38,403 nt of DNA from Granulicella sp. (GTDB lineage Bacteria > Acidobacteriota > Terriglobia > Terriglobales > Acidobacteriaceae): the NCBI GenBank assembly GCA_025408425.1, contig JANXYX010000053.1, positions 1 through 38,403 on the forward strand, read 5' to 3'. Each line of letters begins with the position of its first letter. The stretch's first letter is position 1. The notes beneath the pieces were generated by a model, which made no database searches, had not been told where the DNA came from, and saw only the letters and a program-made list of their open reading frames with translations. Positions 1 through 7,791 of the stretch are shown one piece after another. Made by a program: the position numbers and the translations under genes.

Positions 1-198
1 GAGAGGCTGGACGTCAGACGCCTGCCAACCCTTGGGCCCCTTGACCACGTTGAACTGCACAGCCTGACCTTCTTGAAGGCTCTTGAAACCGTTCGAATTG
101 ATCGCCGAGTAGTGAACAAACACATCCTCGCCGTTCTGACGACTAATGAAGCCAAACCCCTTGGCATCGTTAAACCACTTTACTGTTCCTTGTTCCAT
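1..198 (-). CDS. csp: Cold-shock protein, CspA family (C-terminus cut by window edge)
   Basis: The reverse strand translates from an ATG at 198 as [18 protein letters not shown] and continues for 66 residues to the window edge. It carries the two nucleic-acid-binding motifs of the cold-shock domain: RNP1-like KGFGFI (residues 13-18) and RNP2-like VFVHY (26-30). Cold-shock proteins of this type are about 65-70 residues long and act as single-strand RNA/DNA chaperones in the cytoplasm, so only a few C-terminal residues should be missing. An AAGGA ribosome-binding site lies 9 nt upstream of the ATG. Expression is likely controlled through the roughly 85-nt leader if the candidate promoter at 291-318 is right. 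The family assignment is secure; the physiological trigger is unknown. Confidence 0.95.
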   Translation of the reverse strand, partial: MEQGTVKWFNDAKGFGFISRQNGEDVFVHYSAINSNGFKSLQEGQAVQFNVVKGPKGWQASDVQPL

Positions 199-290
199 GT
201 TCGTTATTCCTTATTGCTATTGAATTTGCCGCTAGATCCAAATCGGGGTTCGACGATTACAACGCTGCAGAAAACCAATCTGTTCCAAAC

Positions 291-318
291 GATGTATCAA
301 GGTTAGCACAGTTGGCAA
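291..318 (-). promoter_or_regulatory. Candidate promoter of the cold-shock gene
   Basis: On the minus strand a TTGCCA box (313-318) is followed after 16 nt by TACATC (291-296). The -35 box is good and the -10 box weak. It would give an 85-90 nt leader before the csp ATG at 198, and long leaders are usual for cold-shock genes. Pattern match only. Confidence 0.3.
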
Positions 319-343
319 ATGTTTCTACAAAAAAACTACAAGG

Positions 344-377
344 GCTTTATTTGCACCATTTGCGGTGCAAATAAAGC
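344..377 (-). terminator. Intrinsic terminator downstream of cmk
   Basis: A perfect 14-bp inverted repeat (344-357 and 364-377; arm GCTTTATTTGCACC) has a 6-nt loop. On the minus strand it lies 18 nt past the cmk stop and is followed, after nine bases, by a run of seven T. It separates cmk from the csp transcript. Confidence 0.75.
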
Positions 378-394
378 AATTTAAACTTTCCAAC

Positions 395-1207
395 TCAGCT
401 CGGCAGGTGGGAGCGCACAATCTCTTCGGCCTGGGCGAGAACCTCTTGAAGAGTCATCGAAGTGGAGTCGAGGATTACGGCATCTGTGGCCGGCTGGAGT
501 GGTGATTCGGCACGATGACGATCACGGTAGTCTCGTTCTTTCAGATCGCGCAGAATGGCCTCTTCCGCGATGCGGTGCTCTTCAGCGGTCTGAGTATCCG
601 GAGCCTGACGAGTGGCCATCTGTCTTGGGGTCGGGTTTGTGGGATCTGAGAGGGGGACTACTTGACGGAAGCGTCGATTGCCACGAACTTCGGGTGCTGC
701 ATCCAGAAATATCTTAACTTCAGCATCTGGGAAGACGGCTGTGCCGATATCGCGGCCTTCCATGACGACACCTCCTGCCGCACCCAGTGCGCGCTGCTGG
801 AGGACCATCCAGGCGCGAAGGTTGTGATGGATGGATATCTGTGAGGCAGCAGAGGTGACATCCTGCTCACGGATCCGGCGGGAAACGTCGGTTCCATCGA
901 GGAGAACCCGGTTGCCTTCAATCTGCGGCTCAAGAGTGATGCGAGTCCGTTCGGCGAGTTCGAGTAGAGGAGCTTCTTCGTCGAAAGCGAAGTCGTTCTC
1001 AATTGCCTTGAGAGCAAGAGCGCGATACATAGCTCCGGTCTCCAGGTTGAGGAAGCCGAAGCGGCGAGCGAGATGGGCGGCAAGGGTACTTTTCCCTGCT
1101 CCTGCGGGACCGTCGATAGCGATGACGGGGCGCTGGCGCCTGGTAGCGCCAGCTATTTCGCCAGGTTGCTGAGTGGGGTCAGACATGTGCTTGGAATCGT
1201 ACGTCAT
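395..1207 (-). CDS. cmk: (d)CMP kinase (cytidylate kinase)
   Basis: This cytoplasmic nucleotide kinase phosphorylates CMP and dCMP to the diphosphates with ATP. The 270-aa product has a Walker A P-loop GPAGAGKST (about residues 33-41), the substrate-binding stretch LETGAMYRA (55-63), the conserved GRDIGTAVFPDA segment near the middle, and the RDYRDRHRAESPL region typical of Cmk near the C-terminus. The segment between the RR of the NMP region and the RDYRD motif is longer than in short Cmk proteins. The ATG at 1207 overlaps the stop of the upstream gene in an ATGA arrangement (1204-1207), indicating translational coupling. An alternative ATG lies seven codons inside (1186) but has no clear ribosome-binding site. 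Family assignment is confident. Confidence 0.95.
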   Translation of the reverse strand: MTYDSKHMSDPTQQPGEIAGATRRQRPVIAIDGPAGAGKSTLAAHLARRFGFLNLETGAMYRALALKAIENDFAFDEEAPLLELAERTRITLEPQIEGNRVLLDGTDVSRRIREQDVTSAASQISIHHNLRAWMVLQQRALGAAGGVVMEGRDIGTAVFPDAEVKIFLDAAPEVRGNRRFRQVVPLSDPTNPTPRQMATRQAPDTQTAEEHRIAEEAILRDLKERDYRDRHRAESPLQPATDAVILDSTSMTLQEVLAQAEEIVRSHLPS

Positions 1208-3495
1208 TCTGCGAACTTATTGTCTTCGGGTTTGTACTTCCTTGTGGGAGTGCGGTTTCCGAAGGGCTTCTTATTGCCCTTGAACTTGTCAAAGGTATTG
1301 GTCGGTTTACCAGAATCACCAGACTTCCCTGCGTAGCCACCGCTGGGTTTGCCCGAGTAGCTACCACCAGGCTTGCTATACGGCTTCTTGCCGGCAAAGC
1401 CACCGCTGGATTTACCTGCATAGCCACCTTCAGGCTTCCGTGGGCCGAAGCTGGGCTTGCCTGCGTAGCCGGAACCTTCCGGACGTGCTGGACGGTCTGA
1501 GCTGAACGGGCGCGAAGGGCGGTCGCCGCGTGGCGCGTCAAATTTGCGGAAGCGTGGACCGGTGCTCTCGCCGCTGCTGCCTTCGCGGGGAGAATAACTG
1601 GGCTTGCCACCGAAGCGGGAAGGACCAGCACCGCCCTCGCGAGGGGTGTAGGGTCTACGAGCTGCGGGATAGCCAGAGCTGCGGTCAGACTGCGGGCCTC
1701 CGAAGCCTTCTCCGCCAGCTGGGCGAGGCGTGAACTCGCGGCGCGGAGGGCGGGAGTCGCCGAAGTCGCGGCGTGGTGGACGGCTGTCGTTGTCGCGGCC
1801 GAAGGACGGTTTGCCGGCGAAGCCACCTTCACGCTTGCGGCCGAAGGTACCAGGCTTGGAGAACGTCTTACGCGGAGCGAAGTCGCCTGGGGGCCGGGTG
1901 GAGTCGCCAGCTGGCCAAGGTGTGAACTCGCGGCGTGGTGGACGGGAGTCGCCGAAGTCGCGGCGAGGTGGACGGCTGTCGTTGTCGCGGCTGAAGGAGG
2001 GTCTACCTGCGAAGCCACCGCGGTCTGAGCCACGGTCGCTGCCGAAGCGGGGCTTGTCGCCGTAGCTGGGGCGGTCACCGGAGGCAGGACGCGATCCATA
2101 GCTCGGCTTATTACCGTAGCTTGGCTTGCTGCCATAACTAGGCTTGCTGCCGTAGCTTGGCTTGCTGCCATAACTAGGCTTGCTGCCGTAGCTGGGCTTG
2201 CTGCCGTAGCTGGGGCGCTGTCCTTCCCGGTCGTAGCTGGACTTCACGTAGGTCCGTGGAGCCTCTTGCGAGGCTGCAGGAGCCTCACCGGGAGTGGCGG
2301 AAGCAGCAGCCTGTTCCGCAGCGAGGCGATCAGCCTTCTCTTCGGCCCAGGGCTTGGTGAAGCTGGGGCGATCGGGACGGTTGGACTCGCGGGTGAAGGG
2401 ACGGCGCTCGCGAGGCGTAGCTGCGGCGCCAAAGGGCTTGCGGACGTAGCCGGTGCCGATCTTGCGCGGAGCGGGAATGAACTTCTTGATGCGGGGTTCG
2501 GTACCTTCTTCGCTCGCTTCGGCAGCTTCAGCGGGGGTGGTGCCATCGACGGACTCAGCAGCGACTGCTTCGGTCGCGGGGGCGAGGAAGGCGGGAAGGT
2601 CGCCGTTGACGTGGAGGACGGTCCTGCCCTCGACGGCGATGGTCTCAAGCTGGCGTGCGGCCATGAGTGCATGGACTACGTCGCGGATGCGTGAGCGGGC
2701 GGCGAGCGGCGAGAGGAAGGTCTCGATCTCTTCTTCTGTAGCGACGATGGCCTGACCAAGGTAGAGGGTGGTAAGAGCGGAGAGCGCGCTGGGCTGCCCG
2801 GCGTTGGCTCCAGCCTTCATCTGCTTGGTGAAGCGGGTGCTGGTGAGTTCCCAGAGTGTCGCTGCGCCATCGGACTGGGGGATGGGGAGGACGCGGAGGT
2901 GTTGCCAGAGCTCGTTGAGGGCGCGAAGGACCGCGGTCTCAGTGACTTCCTTGCCGAGTTGCGTGGCCAGATCGTAGGCCGACATGGTGATGCGCTCGGT
3001 GAGGACCGTGTAGGTGTTGAGCGCCAGCGGGGATACCTTGATGGGGCCACTGGTGACGGGAGGCTGCTTCCAGGCCTTGTCTCCGCGCAGGGTGAAGATG
3101 TAGGGGAAGACAGCGGTGGAGACGATGAAGTCCGGAGTATCGCCTGCGGCTCCGGTAGGGGAGCCGAGAAGGTTGAGAGGGACGGCTGCTCCTTCGGCGA
3201 TGAGGCGGGCGAGGAGGCTGCGAGCCTGCTCAGTGTCAGCCAGCGACGGGGTCGCGTTGGGAGCGCCGAGGACGGCTTCCACCATGGATGGTGCGGGGCA
3301 CGGAAGCTGCGCGGCACGGGGAGTGAAGAACGCGATGCCGACGGCGTTGATCCAACTGCGGAGGTTTTCAAAGGTGAGAAGGGCTTCGCCGTTCTGATGC
3401 CATTGTTTGAGGCGGGAGGCGGCGAGTTGCTCGGCCGTGGGAATAGTTAGGTTACTCAAGGTGTTGCCTTCCTGCTGGGCGGTGGTTCTACGCAC
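1204..3495 (-). CDS. Winged-helix-like protein with long Arg/Gly/Ser/Tyr-rich repetitive tail
   Basis: This 763-aa protein has two parts. Residues about 1-310 are ordered. Their layout (an FFTPR segment, an LWELTSTRF segment, and a helix-rich EEIETFLSPLAARSRIRDVV stretch) recalls winged-helix proteins of the YcaQ/AlkZ-like family. That resemblance is by eye and no catalytic motif is evident. Residues about 310-763 are low-complexity and basic, rich in Gly, Ser, Arg, Pro, Tyr and Phe. They include seven-fold SYGSKP-type repeats (about 425-467) and two near-identical 38-residue blocks built on SRPPRRDFGDSRPPRREFTP. Such tails occur on RNA-binding proteins, so nucleic-acid binding is inferred. 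The start is uncertain: a GTG at 3495 is preceded by GAAGGA 8 nt upstream, and a TTG at 3459 by AGGAAGG 7 nt upstream. The 3' end overlaps cmk by 4 nt. Function unknown. Confidence 0.7.
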   Translation of the reverse strand: MRRTTAQQEGNTLSNLTIPTAEQLAASRLKQWHQNGEALLTFENLRSWINAVGIAFFTPRAAQLPCPAPSMVEAVLGAPNATPSLADTEQARSLLARLIAEGAAVPLNLLGSPTGAAGDTPDFIVSTAVFPYIFTLRGDKAWKQPPVTSGPIKVSPLALNTYTVLTERITMSAYDLATQLGKEVTETAVLRALNELWQHLRVLPIPQSDGAATLWELTSTRFTKQMKAGANAGQPSALSALTTLYLGQAIVATEEEIETFLSPLAARSRIRDVVHALMAARQLETIAVEGRTVLHVNGDLPAFLAPATEAVAAESVDGTTPAEAAEASEEGTEPRIKKFIPAPRKIGTGYVRKPFGAAATPRERRPFTRESNRPDRPSFTKPWAEEKADRLAAEQAAASATPGEAPAASQEAPRTYVKSSYDREGQRPSYGSKPSYGSKPSYGSKPSYGSKPSYGSKPSYGNKPSYGSRPASGDRPSYGDKPRFGSDRGSDRGGFAGRPSFSRDNDSRPPRRDFGDSRPPRREFTPWPAGDSTRPPGDFAPRKTFSKPGTFGRKREGGFAGKPSFGRDNDSRPPRRDFGDSRPPRREFTPRPAGGEGFGGPQSDRSSGYPAARRPYTPREGGAGPSRFGGKPSYSPREGSSGESTGPRFRKFDAPRGDRPSRPFSSDRPARPEGSGYAGKPSFGPRKPEGGYAGKSSGGFAGKKPYSKPGGSYSGKPSGGYAGKSGDSGKPTNTFDKFKGNKKPFGNRTPTRKYKPEDNKFAE
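1714..1827 (-). repeat. Direct repeat copy 1 (about 114 bp) in the disordered-tail gene
   Basis: This stretch is near-identical to 1906-2019, offset by exactly 192 bp, which keeps the reading frame. It encodes a GGFAGKPSFGRD-to-FTPRPAGG block. The copies differ by scattered substitutions. Confidence 0.85.
1906..2019 (-). repeat. Direct repeat copy 2 (about 114 bp) in the disordered-tail gene
   Basis: Second copy of the block at 1714-1827. It encodes the paralogous GGFAGRPSFSRD-to-FTPWPAGD segment. Confidence 0.85.
2096..2221 (-). repeat. Tandem array of seven 18-bp units (SYGSKP repeats)
   Basis: Seven consecutive 18-bp units, such as CCGTAGCTTGGCTTGCTG on the plus strand, encode hexapeptides of SYGSKP type on the minus strand. 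Units 2 and 4 are identical and units 3 and 5 are identical, so a 36-bp dimer has been duplicated. This suggests recent expansion by slippage or recombination. Confidence 0.9.
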
Positions 3496-4033
3496 GACAG
3501 CATTCCTTCAGCCTGGGCTGAAGAAGACGATCTGATGATCTTTGTTTCGATGGGAGCGTGCGACTCGATTCGCTCAAGAGGACCGCTGCACGTCTCTCTA
3601 AGGATACCGCAAAGTTGGGCCTTTGATTCGGCTGCTGCGCAGTATCTGGTTGCCCGCGAGAGGGGAAGGCGGCTTGAAGATCAAAGATCGAATGGCAGAG
3701 CCTGGGCTCGTGCACTGTATTTCGCAGAACTGTCCTATTGAGGGGGTACCTACCTCTAAGCCTTTTATTTACAGCCGCATAGCAAAACAGGTGGCGCTAA
3801 ACTGTTGCTAACAAAGGATTTTGAGCTAAATATTAGAGAGCAAAGGAGTTACGAGAAACGTTGAAGAGTCAGGAGATGCAGGATGGCCGGAACTCCTGAG
3901 TTTTGCTCCTACTTTCAATTTTACCGGATGGGATGGAACTAGTCGGCAGTCTATATGTCTTTTATTTGCAACAACTTAGGCGAAACAGGGGCTTGACAAG
4001 CGAATTTGCTGGTGTTTTTGGGGGTCTGTGGCG
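3496..4033. other. 538-bp intergenic region between mutL and the winged-helix-like gene
   Basis: No convincing gene is seen here. Short open frames on both strands have no recognisable domain and no ribosome-binding site. The part near 3760-4020 is AT-richer than its neighbours and probably holds the minus-strand promoter of the downstream winged-helix/cmk pair, but I could not place -10 and -35 boxes with confidence. A plus-strand TTGACA near 3993 has no good -10 partner. Confidence 0.4.
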
Positions 4034-5998
4034 CTAGATTCTTTGAAAAGCTTTGGCGATGTCGCGGTGGGAGTAGCGGAGAGCGATGGGGCGGCCGTGG
4101 GGACAGCCGGTGGGGTGTTCGGTTTTGGCGAGTTCGGTGAGGAGCCAGGCGATCTTGGAGGGTTCGAGGGGCTGGTTGATCTTGATGGCGGCGTGGCAGG
4201 CGATGGAGGCTGCGATGCGGCGGCGGCGGGCCTCGGCGTTTTCGGTCTGCTGGTTGCGGTCTGGGACGCTGAGAAGTTCTTCGATCATGGATTCGAGTTC
4301 CCTGCCCCCCAGACCCACGGGAGCTGCCTTGATGGCGAGGGTACGTGGGCCAAAGGGTTCGGCCTCGAAGCCGTTGTACTCGAGTTCTTCGGCGATGGCA
4401 GCGAAGGCGATCATCTGAGCGGGCAACAGATCGATGAGGAGTGGCATGAGGAGGCGCTGACGCTGTACCTGCTCGGTGTCGCGCTCGCGCATGACCTTCT
4501 CGAACAGGATGCGTTCGTGAGCGACGTGCTGGTCGATGATCCAGAGGCCTTCTTCGTTGACGGCGAGGATGAAGGAGTCGCGGAGCTGGCCGAGGGGTTT
4601 GAGGGTAGAGAGTGCATTGAGGGTGTCGGCTACATGGGGAGAGCCGGTAGTGGGTTCGAGGGTATCTGCCTGAGAGACTGCGTGGGGCTCCGGGTAGCCT
4701 ACCGGGATGGTGCTACCGGAGAAGGAGAGACGGCCGGGGAACTCAGGAGCCGGAGCGTTGATGAGCGAGAAGGGAGCGGTGTTGGCGAAGTCCTGCGATG
4801 GGTCGCTGGTGGGGACTGCGTGAGGTTGGAAGAACGGCGGGTTTGGCGCGCCGGGCATGGGGCTGACGTCGAGCAGGAGGGAGGAGGCTGCGTTGTGCGG
4901 GCCTCCGGTGAGCGCGGAAGCGAAGCTGGCGGCTGGGCGGGCCTGCATGAGGGTAGTGCGGACGGTGTCGCGGACGAAGTCGTGGACGAAGGAGGGCTGG
5001 CGGAAACGGACTTCGGTTTTTGCTGGGTGGACGTTGACGTCGACTTCTTGCGGAGGCATCTCGAGGAAGAGCAGGACGACAGGGAAGCTGGTGGGCGGAA
5101 TGATGTTGCGATAGGCCTCGTTGAGCGCGTGGAGGATGAGCTTATCGCGAATGAGGCGCTGGTTGACGAAGACGTAGACGGAGTTTCGATTGAGCTTTTG
5201 CAACTCGGGTTTGGAGACGAAGCCGGTGATGCGGAGGTAGCCGGGGTCGGGCGGGGTGTAATCGGTGTCGCGCTTCCAGGGTGGGGGCTCGGGGAGGCCG
5301 GCGCGGGAGAAGTCCATCTCAGCAGCGGTGGGGAGCATGAGGTTGAAGGTGTCGCGGCCGAAGATCTGGAAGAGGCGGTCACCGTTGCTGGCGACGGCAG
5401 GAGCGACGAGGAGAGCCTGTGTGGCGGAGTGGAGCTCAAAGTGGCGGGTGGGATGGGCGAGAGCGTAGTGGGTGACGAGAGCGGCGATGTGGGAGAGCTC
5501 GGTCTGCTCGGACTTGAGGAATTTGCGGCGGGCGGGGGTGTTGAAGAAGAGGTCGCGGATGGTGAGGGTGGTGCCGGTGGGGAGGCCAGCGTCTTCCACG
5601 CGGAGGATGTTGCCACCGGCGATTTCGATGAGAGTGCCGGAGGGGTCGGCTGCGTCGCGAGTTTCGAGAGTGAGGCGGGCCACGCTGGCGATGGAGGGGA
5701 GCGCCTCGCCACGGAAGCCGAGGGTGGCAATAGAGAGGAGATCGTCGGAGGTGCGAAGTTTGCTGGTGGCGTGGCGCTCGAAGGCGAGAAGAGCATCGTC
5801 CTTGACCATGCCGTGGCCGTTGTCGGCGATGCGGATGAGCTTGCGACCACCAGCTTCGACCTCGATCCGGATGCGGGTGGCACCGGCGTCGAGGGAGTTT
5901 TCGAGGAGTTCCTTGACGACGGAGGCGGGGCGTTCGACGACTTCTCCGGCAGCGATCTGATTCGCTACGAGATCGGAGAGGATGCGGATGCGGCCCAT
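4034..5998 (-). CDS. mutL: DNA mismatch repair protein MutL
   Basis: MutL is the ATP-driven matchmaker of methyl-independent mismatch repair, linking MutS to strand incision and excision. The 654-aa product has the GHKL ATPase motifs at the N-terminus: ELLENSLDAGA (about 30-40), DNGHGM (58-63), ATSKL (77-81) and GFRGEAL (93-99). A variable Pro/Ser-rich linker spans about 340-460 and is followed by the dimerisation/endonuclease domain. That domain has DQHVAHERILFE starting at residue 489, ACHAAIK near 600 and CPHGRP at 632-637. This is the metal-dependent endonuclease signature DQHA-X2-E-X4-E with Ala replaced by Val but the catalytic Glu kept, so nicking activity is expected. The start MGRIRILSD fits the family although no strong Shine-Dalgarno precedes it. 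Confidence 0.96.
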   Translation of the reverse strand: MGRIRILSDLVANQIAAGEVVERPASVVKELLENSLDAGATRIRIEVEAGGRKLIRIADNGHGMVKDDALLAFERHATSKLRTSDDLLSIATLGFRGEALPSIASVARLTLETRDAADPSGTLIEIAGGNILRVEDAGLPTGTTLTIRDLFFNTPARRKFLKSEQTELSHIAALVTHYALAHPTRHFELHSATQALLVAPAVASNGDRLFQIFGRDTFNLMLPTAAEMDFSRAGLPEPPPWKRDTDYTPPDPGYLRITGFVSKPELQKLNRNSVYVFVNQRLIRDKLILHALNEAYRNIIPPTSFPVVLLFLEMPPQEVDVNVHPAKTEVRFRQPSFVHDFVRDTVRTTLMQARPAASFASALTGGPHNAASSLLLDVSPMPGAPNPPFFQPHAVPTSDPSQDFANTAPFSLINAPAPEFPGRLSFSGSTIPVGYPEPHAVSQADTLEPTTGSPHVADTLNALSTLKPLGQLRDSFILAVNEEGLWIIDQHVAHERILFEKVMRERDTEQVQRQRLLMPLLIDLLPAQMIAFAAIAEELEYNGFEAEPFGPRTLAIKAAPVGLGGRELESMIEELLSVPDRNQQTENAEARRRRIAASIACHAAIKINQPLEPSKIAWLLTELAKTEHPTGCPHGRPIALRYSHRDIAKAFQRI

Positions 5999-6053
5999 GG
6001 GTTGATTGTACGGGGAGGCCGCCCAGCGTGGAGCGATGTTGAAGGGGAAGAAT

Positions 6054-6090
6054 GCAGAAGGGGATGGCTGCTGGGGCCATCCCCTTCTGC
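6054..6090 (-). terminator. Hairpin between the lipoprotein gene and mutL
   Basis: A perfect 15-bp inverted repeat (6054-6068 and 6076-6090; arm GCAGAAGGGGATGGC) with a 7-nt loop lies downstream of the lipoprotein gene and 56 nt before mutL. The following minus-strand bases are pyrimidine-rich but lack a clean T-run, so termination may be partial. Confidence 0.55.
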
Positions 6091-6121
6091 TGTTGGATGC
6101 GACCGGGTTTGCGACCGGGTT

Positions 6122-7537
6122 TTAGTGGTCGTCGTTGGCGACGCCGCTGACCATGCGGAAGGTGCCAGCGTCGTTGAAGACAAGCCCGTTGAACCGGACT
6201 ACGCTGCCTACCGCGATTGGCGTGGTGGTCTTGTTGATGGTGTTGCTGGTGGTGTAGACAACGACGGAGCTGGCGCCACTGAGAGAGGTGAAGGCCGATC
6301 CGGTTGCGAGGGTGAGCGTGTAGACGTTGAAGTTACCGCTGGTCGAAACTGCGGAGACGGTACCGCCCAGGGTTTGCGGAATGAGGAAGACGCTGGAGGC
6401 CGTTACGTTCGTTCCGGAGACCGCCGATGCCGCAACAGCGACGCGCTGGCCTGCCGTGAGGTTGGCAGCGGTGAAGCTGGGAGTGAAGGGGAGGCCGGTA
6501 AGATTCTGGAACTGCGGTGTCGGCGCAAAAATGGTGGTGCCAGAGGTGGCGATGGTGTAAGTCGTTCCGACGCTGGAGGCGCTGACATCAGAGCCGAGGC
6601 ATTGGCTGAGAGTGATCTGGAAACCTGTACCAGGGGTGATGAGAGTGACTGGACCGGCGAGGAGATCCGCATGGTGTCCTCCGGCCGAGGGAGCGCCTTC
6701 AAGCTCAACCCTGGTTGCGAGCAAAGATCCGTCGGTCTGGACGGTGAAATCTACTTCCACCAGATTGCCGGCTACGAGAGACGCGAGCGAAATACCGCCC
6801 TGAAAGACGGTGGTTCCGTTGGCGGCAAAGGTGACGGCAGCACCGCTGGGAGGCTGAATGGTAAGGCTGGAGGTAGTCGTCGAGACTACGGTTCCGAACT
6901 GGTGAGTGTCGCCGCCATCCTGATGCTGTCCACCGTTCGGGAAGAACCCGGTGGGGACGATGTTGGTGATTTTGAAGACCGGCGCCACCGTGACGGTCGA
7001 GCCAGAGATGGTGACAGACTTGCCGACGAGCAGATCCACGAGCAAGGAACTGGAGGTGTTGCTGATGGTGATGGGGGTGGTGAAGGTGGTGGTGAAAGAA
7101 GTAGTGGTAAGCGTGGGGGAGGCTTGAACCTTTTGGCCGGTCGAGTCGATGTAGGTGATCTGCGGACTGGAAAAGGTGATGGTCGCAGAGGTGTAGGTGT
7201 CCTGGGGGATGCTGGCGGTGACGAGCGCCTCCTGCACGCCGTTGAGATGGCAGGCCTCAATGGTGGTGGGTGCGGAGAGGATGCTGGCGGTCTTGCCTGC
7301 GGTGTCAGTGAGCACAATGCTGTTGAGCGTCAGCGAGAAGGTAAGGAGTTGATCGTTAGGAGCATCCGTGATCAGAACGGGAACACTCGTCTTGGCTGAG
7401 GTGTTGATGGTGTTTCCTGGGAAGGCTGAACCGTTTACGCCTGCACTGCAGCCAACAAGACTGACCAGTGCTGCAGCGCCAATCAGGAAGGTCGCCGCTG
7501 GTCGGAGGGCGAAGAGATGAGGCCGGGGAGAGTTCAT
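6122..7537 (-). CDS. DUF4382/DUF5666-type surface lipoprotein
   Basis: This is a 471-aa exported lipoprotein. A hydrophobic signal peptide ends in the lipobox LVGC with the lipidated Cys at residue 30. Residues about 50-195 resemble DUF4382 (VLITDAPNDQLLTFSLTLNSI start), and the remainder contains repeated Ser/Thr-rich beta-strand segments like DUF5666 (GTVVSTTTSSLTI, VEVDFTVQTDGSLLATRVEL, GGTVSAV). Such proteins are predicted to sit in the cell envelope; no biochemical role is known to me. The ATG at 7537 has an AAGGAG site 7 nt upstream. The gene is separated from mutL by a hairpin and from the EAL gene by 254 bp with a possible promoter, so it is probably its own transcription unit. Confidence 0.85.
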   Translation of the reverse strand: MNSPRPHLFALRPAATFLIGAAALVSLVGCSAGVNGSAFPGNTINTSAKTSVPVLITDAPNDQLLTFSLTLNSIVLTDTAGKTASILSAPTTIEACHLNGVQEALVTASIPQDTYTSATITFSSPQITYIDSTGQKVQASPTLTTTSFTTTFTTPITISNTSSSLLVDLLVGKSVTISGSTVTVAPVFKITNIVPTGFFPNGGQHQDGGDTHQFGTVVSTTTSSLTIQPPSGAAVTFAANGTTVFQGGISLASLVAGNLVEVDFTVQTDGSLLATRVELEGAPSAGGHHADLLAGPVTLITPGTGFQITLSQCLGSDVSASSVGTTYTIATSGTTIFAPTPQFQNLTGLPFTPSFTAANLTAGQRVAVAASAVSGTNVTASSVFLIPQTLGGTVSAVSTSGNFNVYTLTLATGSAFTSLSGASSVVVYTTSNTINKTTTPIAVGSVVRFNGLVFNDAGTFRMVSGVANDDH

Positions 7538-7631
7538 TTAAGCTCCTTTTGAAAGTATGGAATGGATTGAGACGATCGCGATCCAGTTTCCGGAATGTGC
7601 CGCAAGAGCAGGCTAGTTCGCCAGTCCCCGG

Positions 7632-7661
7632 AATATATATCTCAATTCGTTAAGACTTGAA
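7632..7661 (-). promoter_or_regulatory. Candidate promoter of the lipoprotein gene
   Basis: On the minus strand TTCAAG (7656-7661) and TATATT (7632-7637) are separated by 18 nt, about 90 nt before the lipoprotein ATG. The -10 box is good and the -35 poor. Confidence 0.3.
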
Positions 7662-7716
7662 AAGGAGAATTTAGTTGCGCCCGTAAGCAACATATTTTTC
7701 TGATATTTGACTGCGG

Positions 7717-7732
7717 CTCGACTGGAGTCGAG
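7717..7732 (-). terminator. Small hairpin downstream of the EAL gene
   Basis: CTCGACT-GG-AGTCGAG is a perfect 7-bp inverted repeat 60 nt past the EAL-gene stop. It is flanked on the minus strand by two copies of GCAGTCAAAT. It may be a weak terminator; no T-run follows directly. Confidence 0.35.
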
Positions 7733-7791
7733 ATTTGACTGCCGGGACGAGGCGGACGCGCGCAACGGCGTTGATTCGGGAGATCGCTCGC

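Noticed and set aside
1179..2171. A 330-codon frame overlapping the disordered-tail gene on the same strand
   Set aside because: Ala/Ser/Thr/Val-rich shadow of the repeat region in another phase; the GSRP-rich frame is continuous with the N-terminal domain and ends at the cmk overlap.
2096..2221. Regular short repeats suggesting a CRISPR array
   Set aside because: Units are contiguous with no spacers, in frame, and encode SYGSKP; no cas genes are nearby.
3488..3715. A 75-codon minus-strand frame upstream of the winged-helix-like gene
   Set aside because: No ribosome-binding site, no domain, and it overlaps the start region of the supported gene in another phase.
4028..7399. An 1123-codon open frame on the plus strand, antisense to mutL and the lipoprotein gene
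   Set aside because: It runs through two well-supported genes and their gap, has Gly/Glu/Val-rich nonsense composition and no domain. It arises from GC-rich codon bias on the coding strand.
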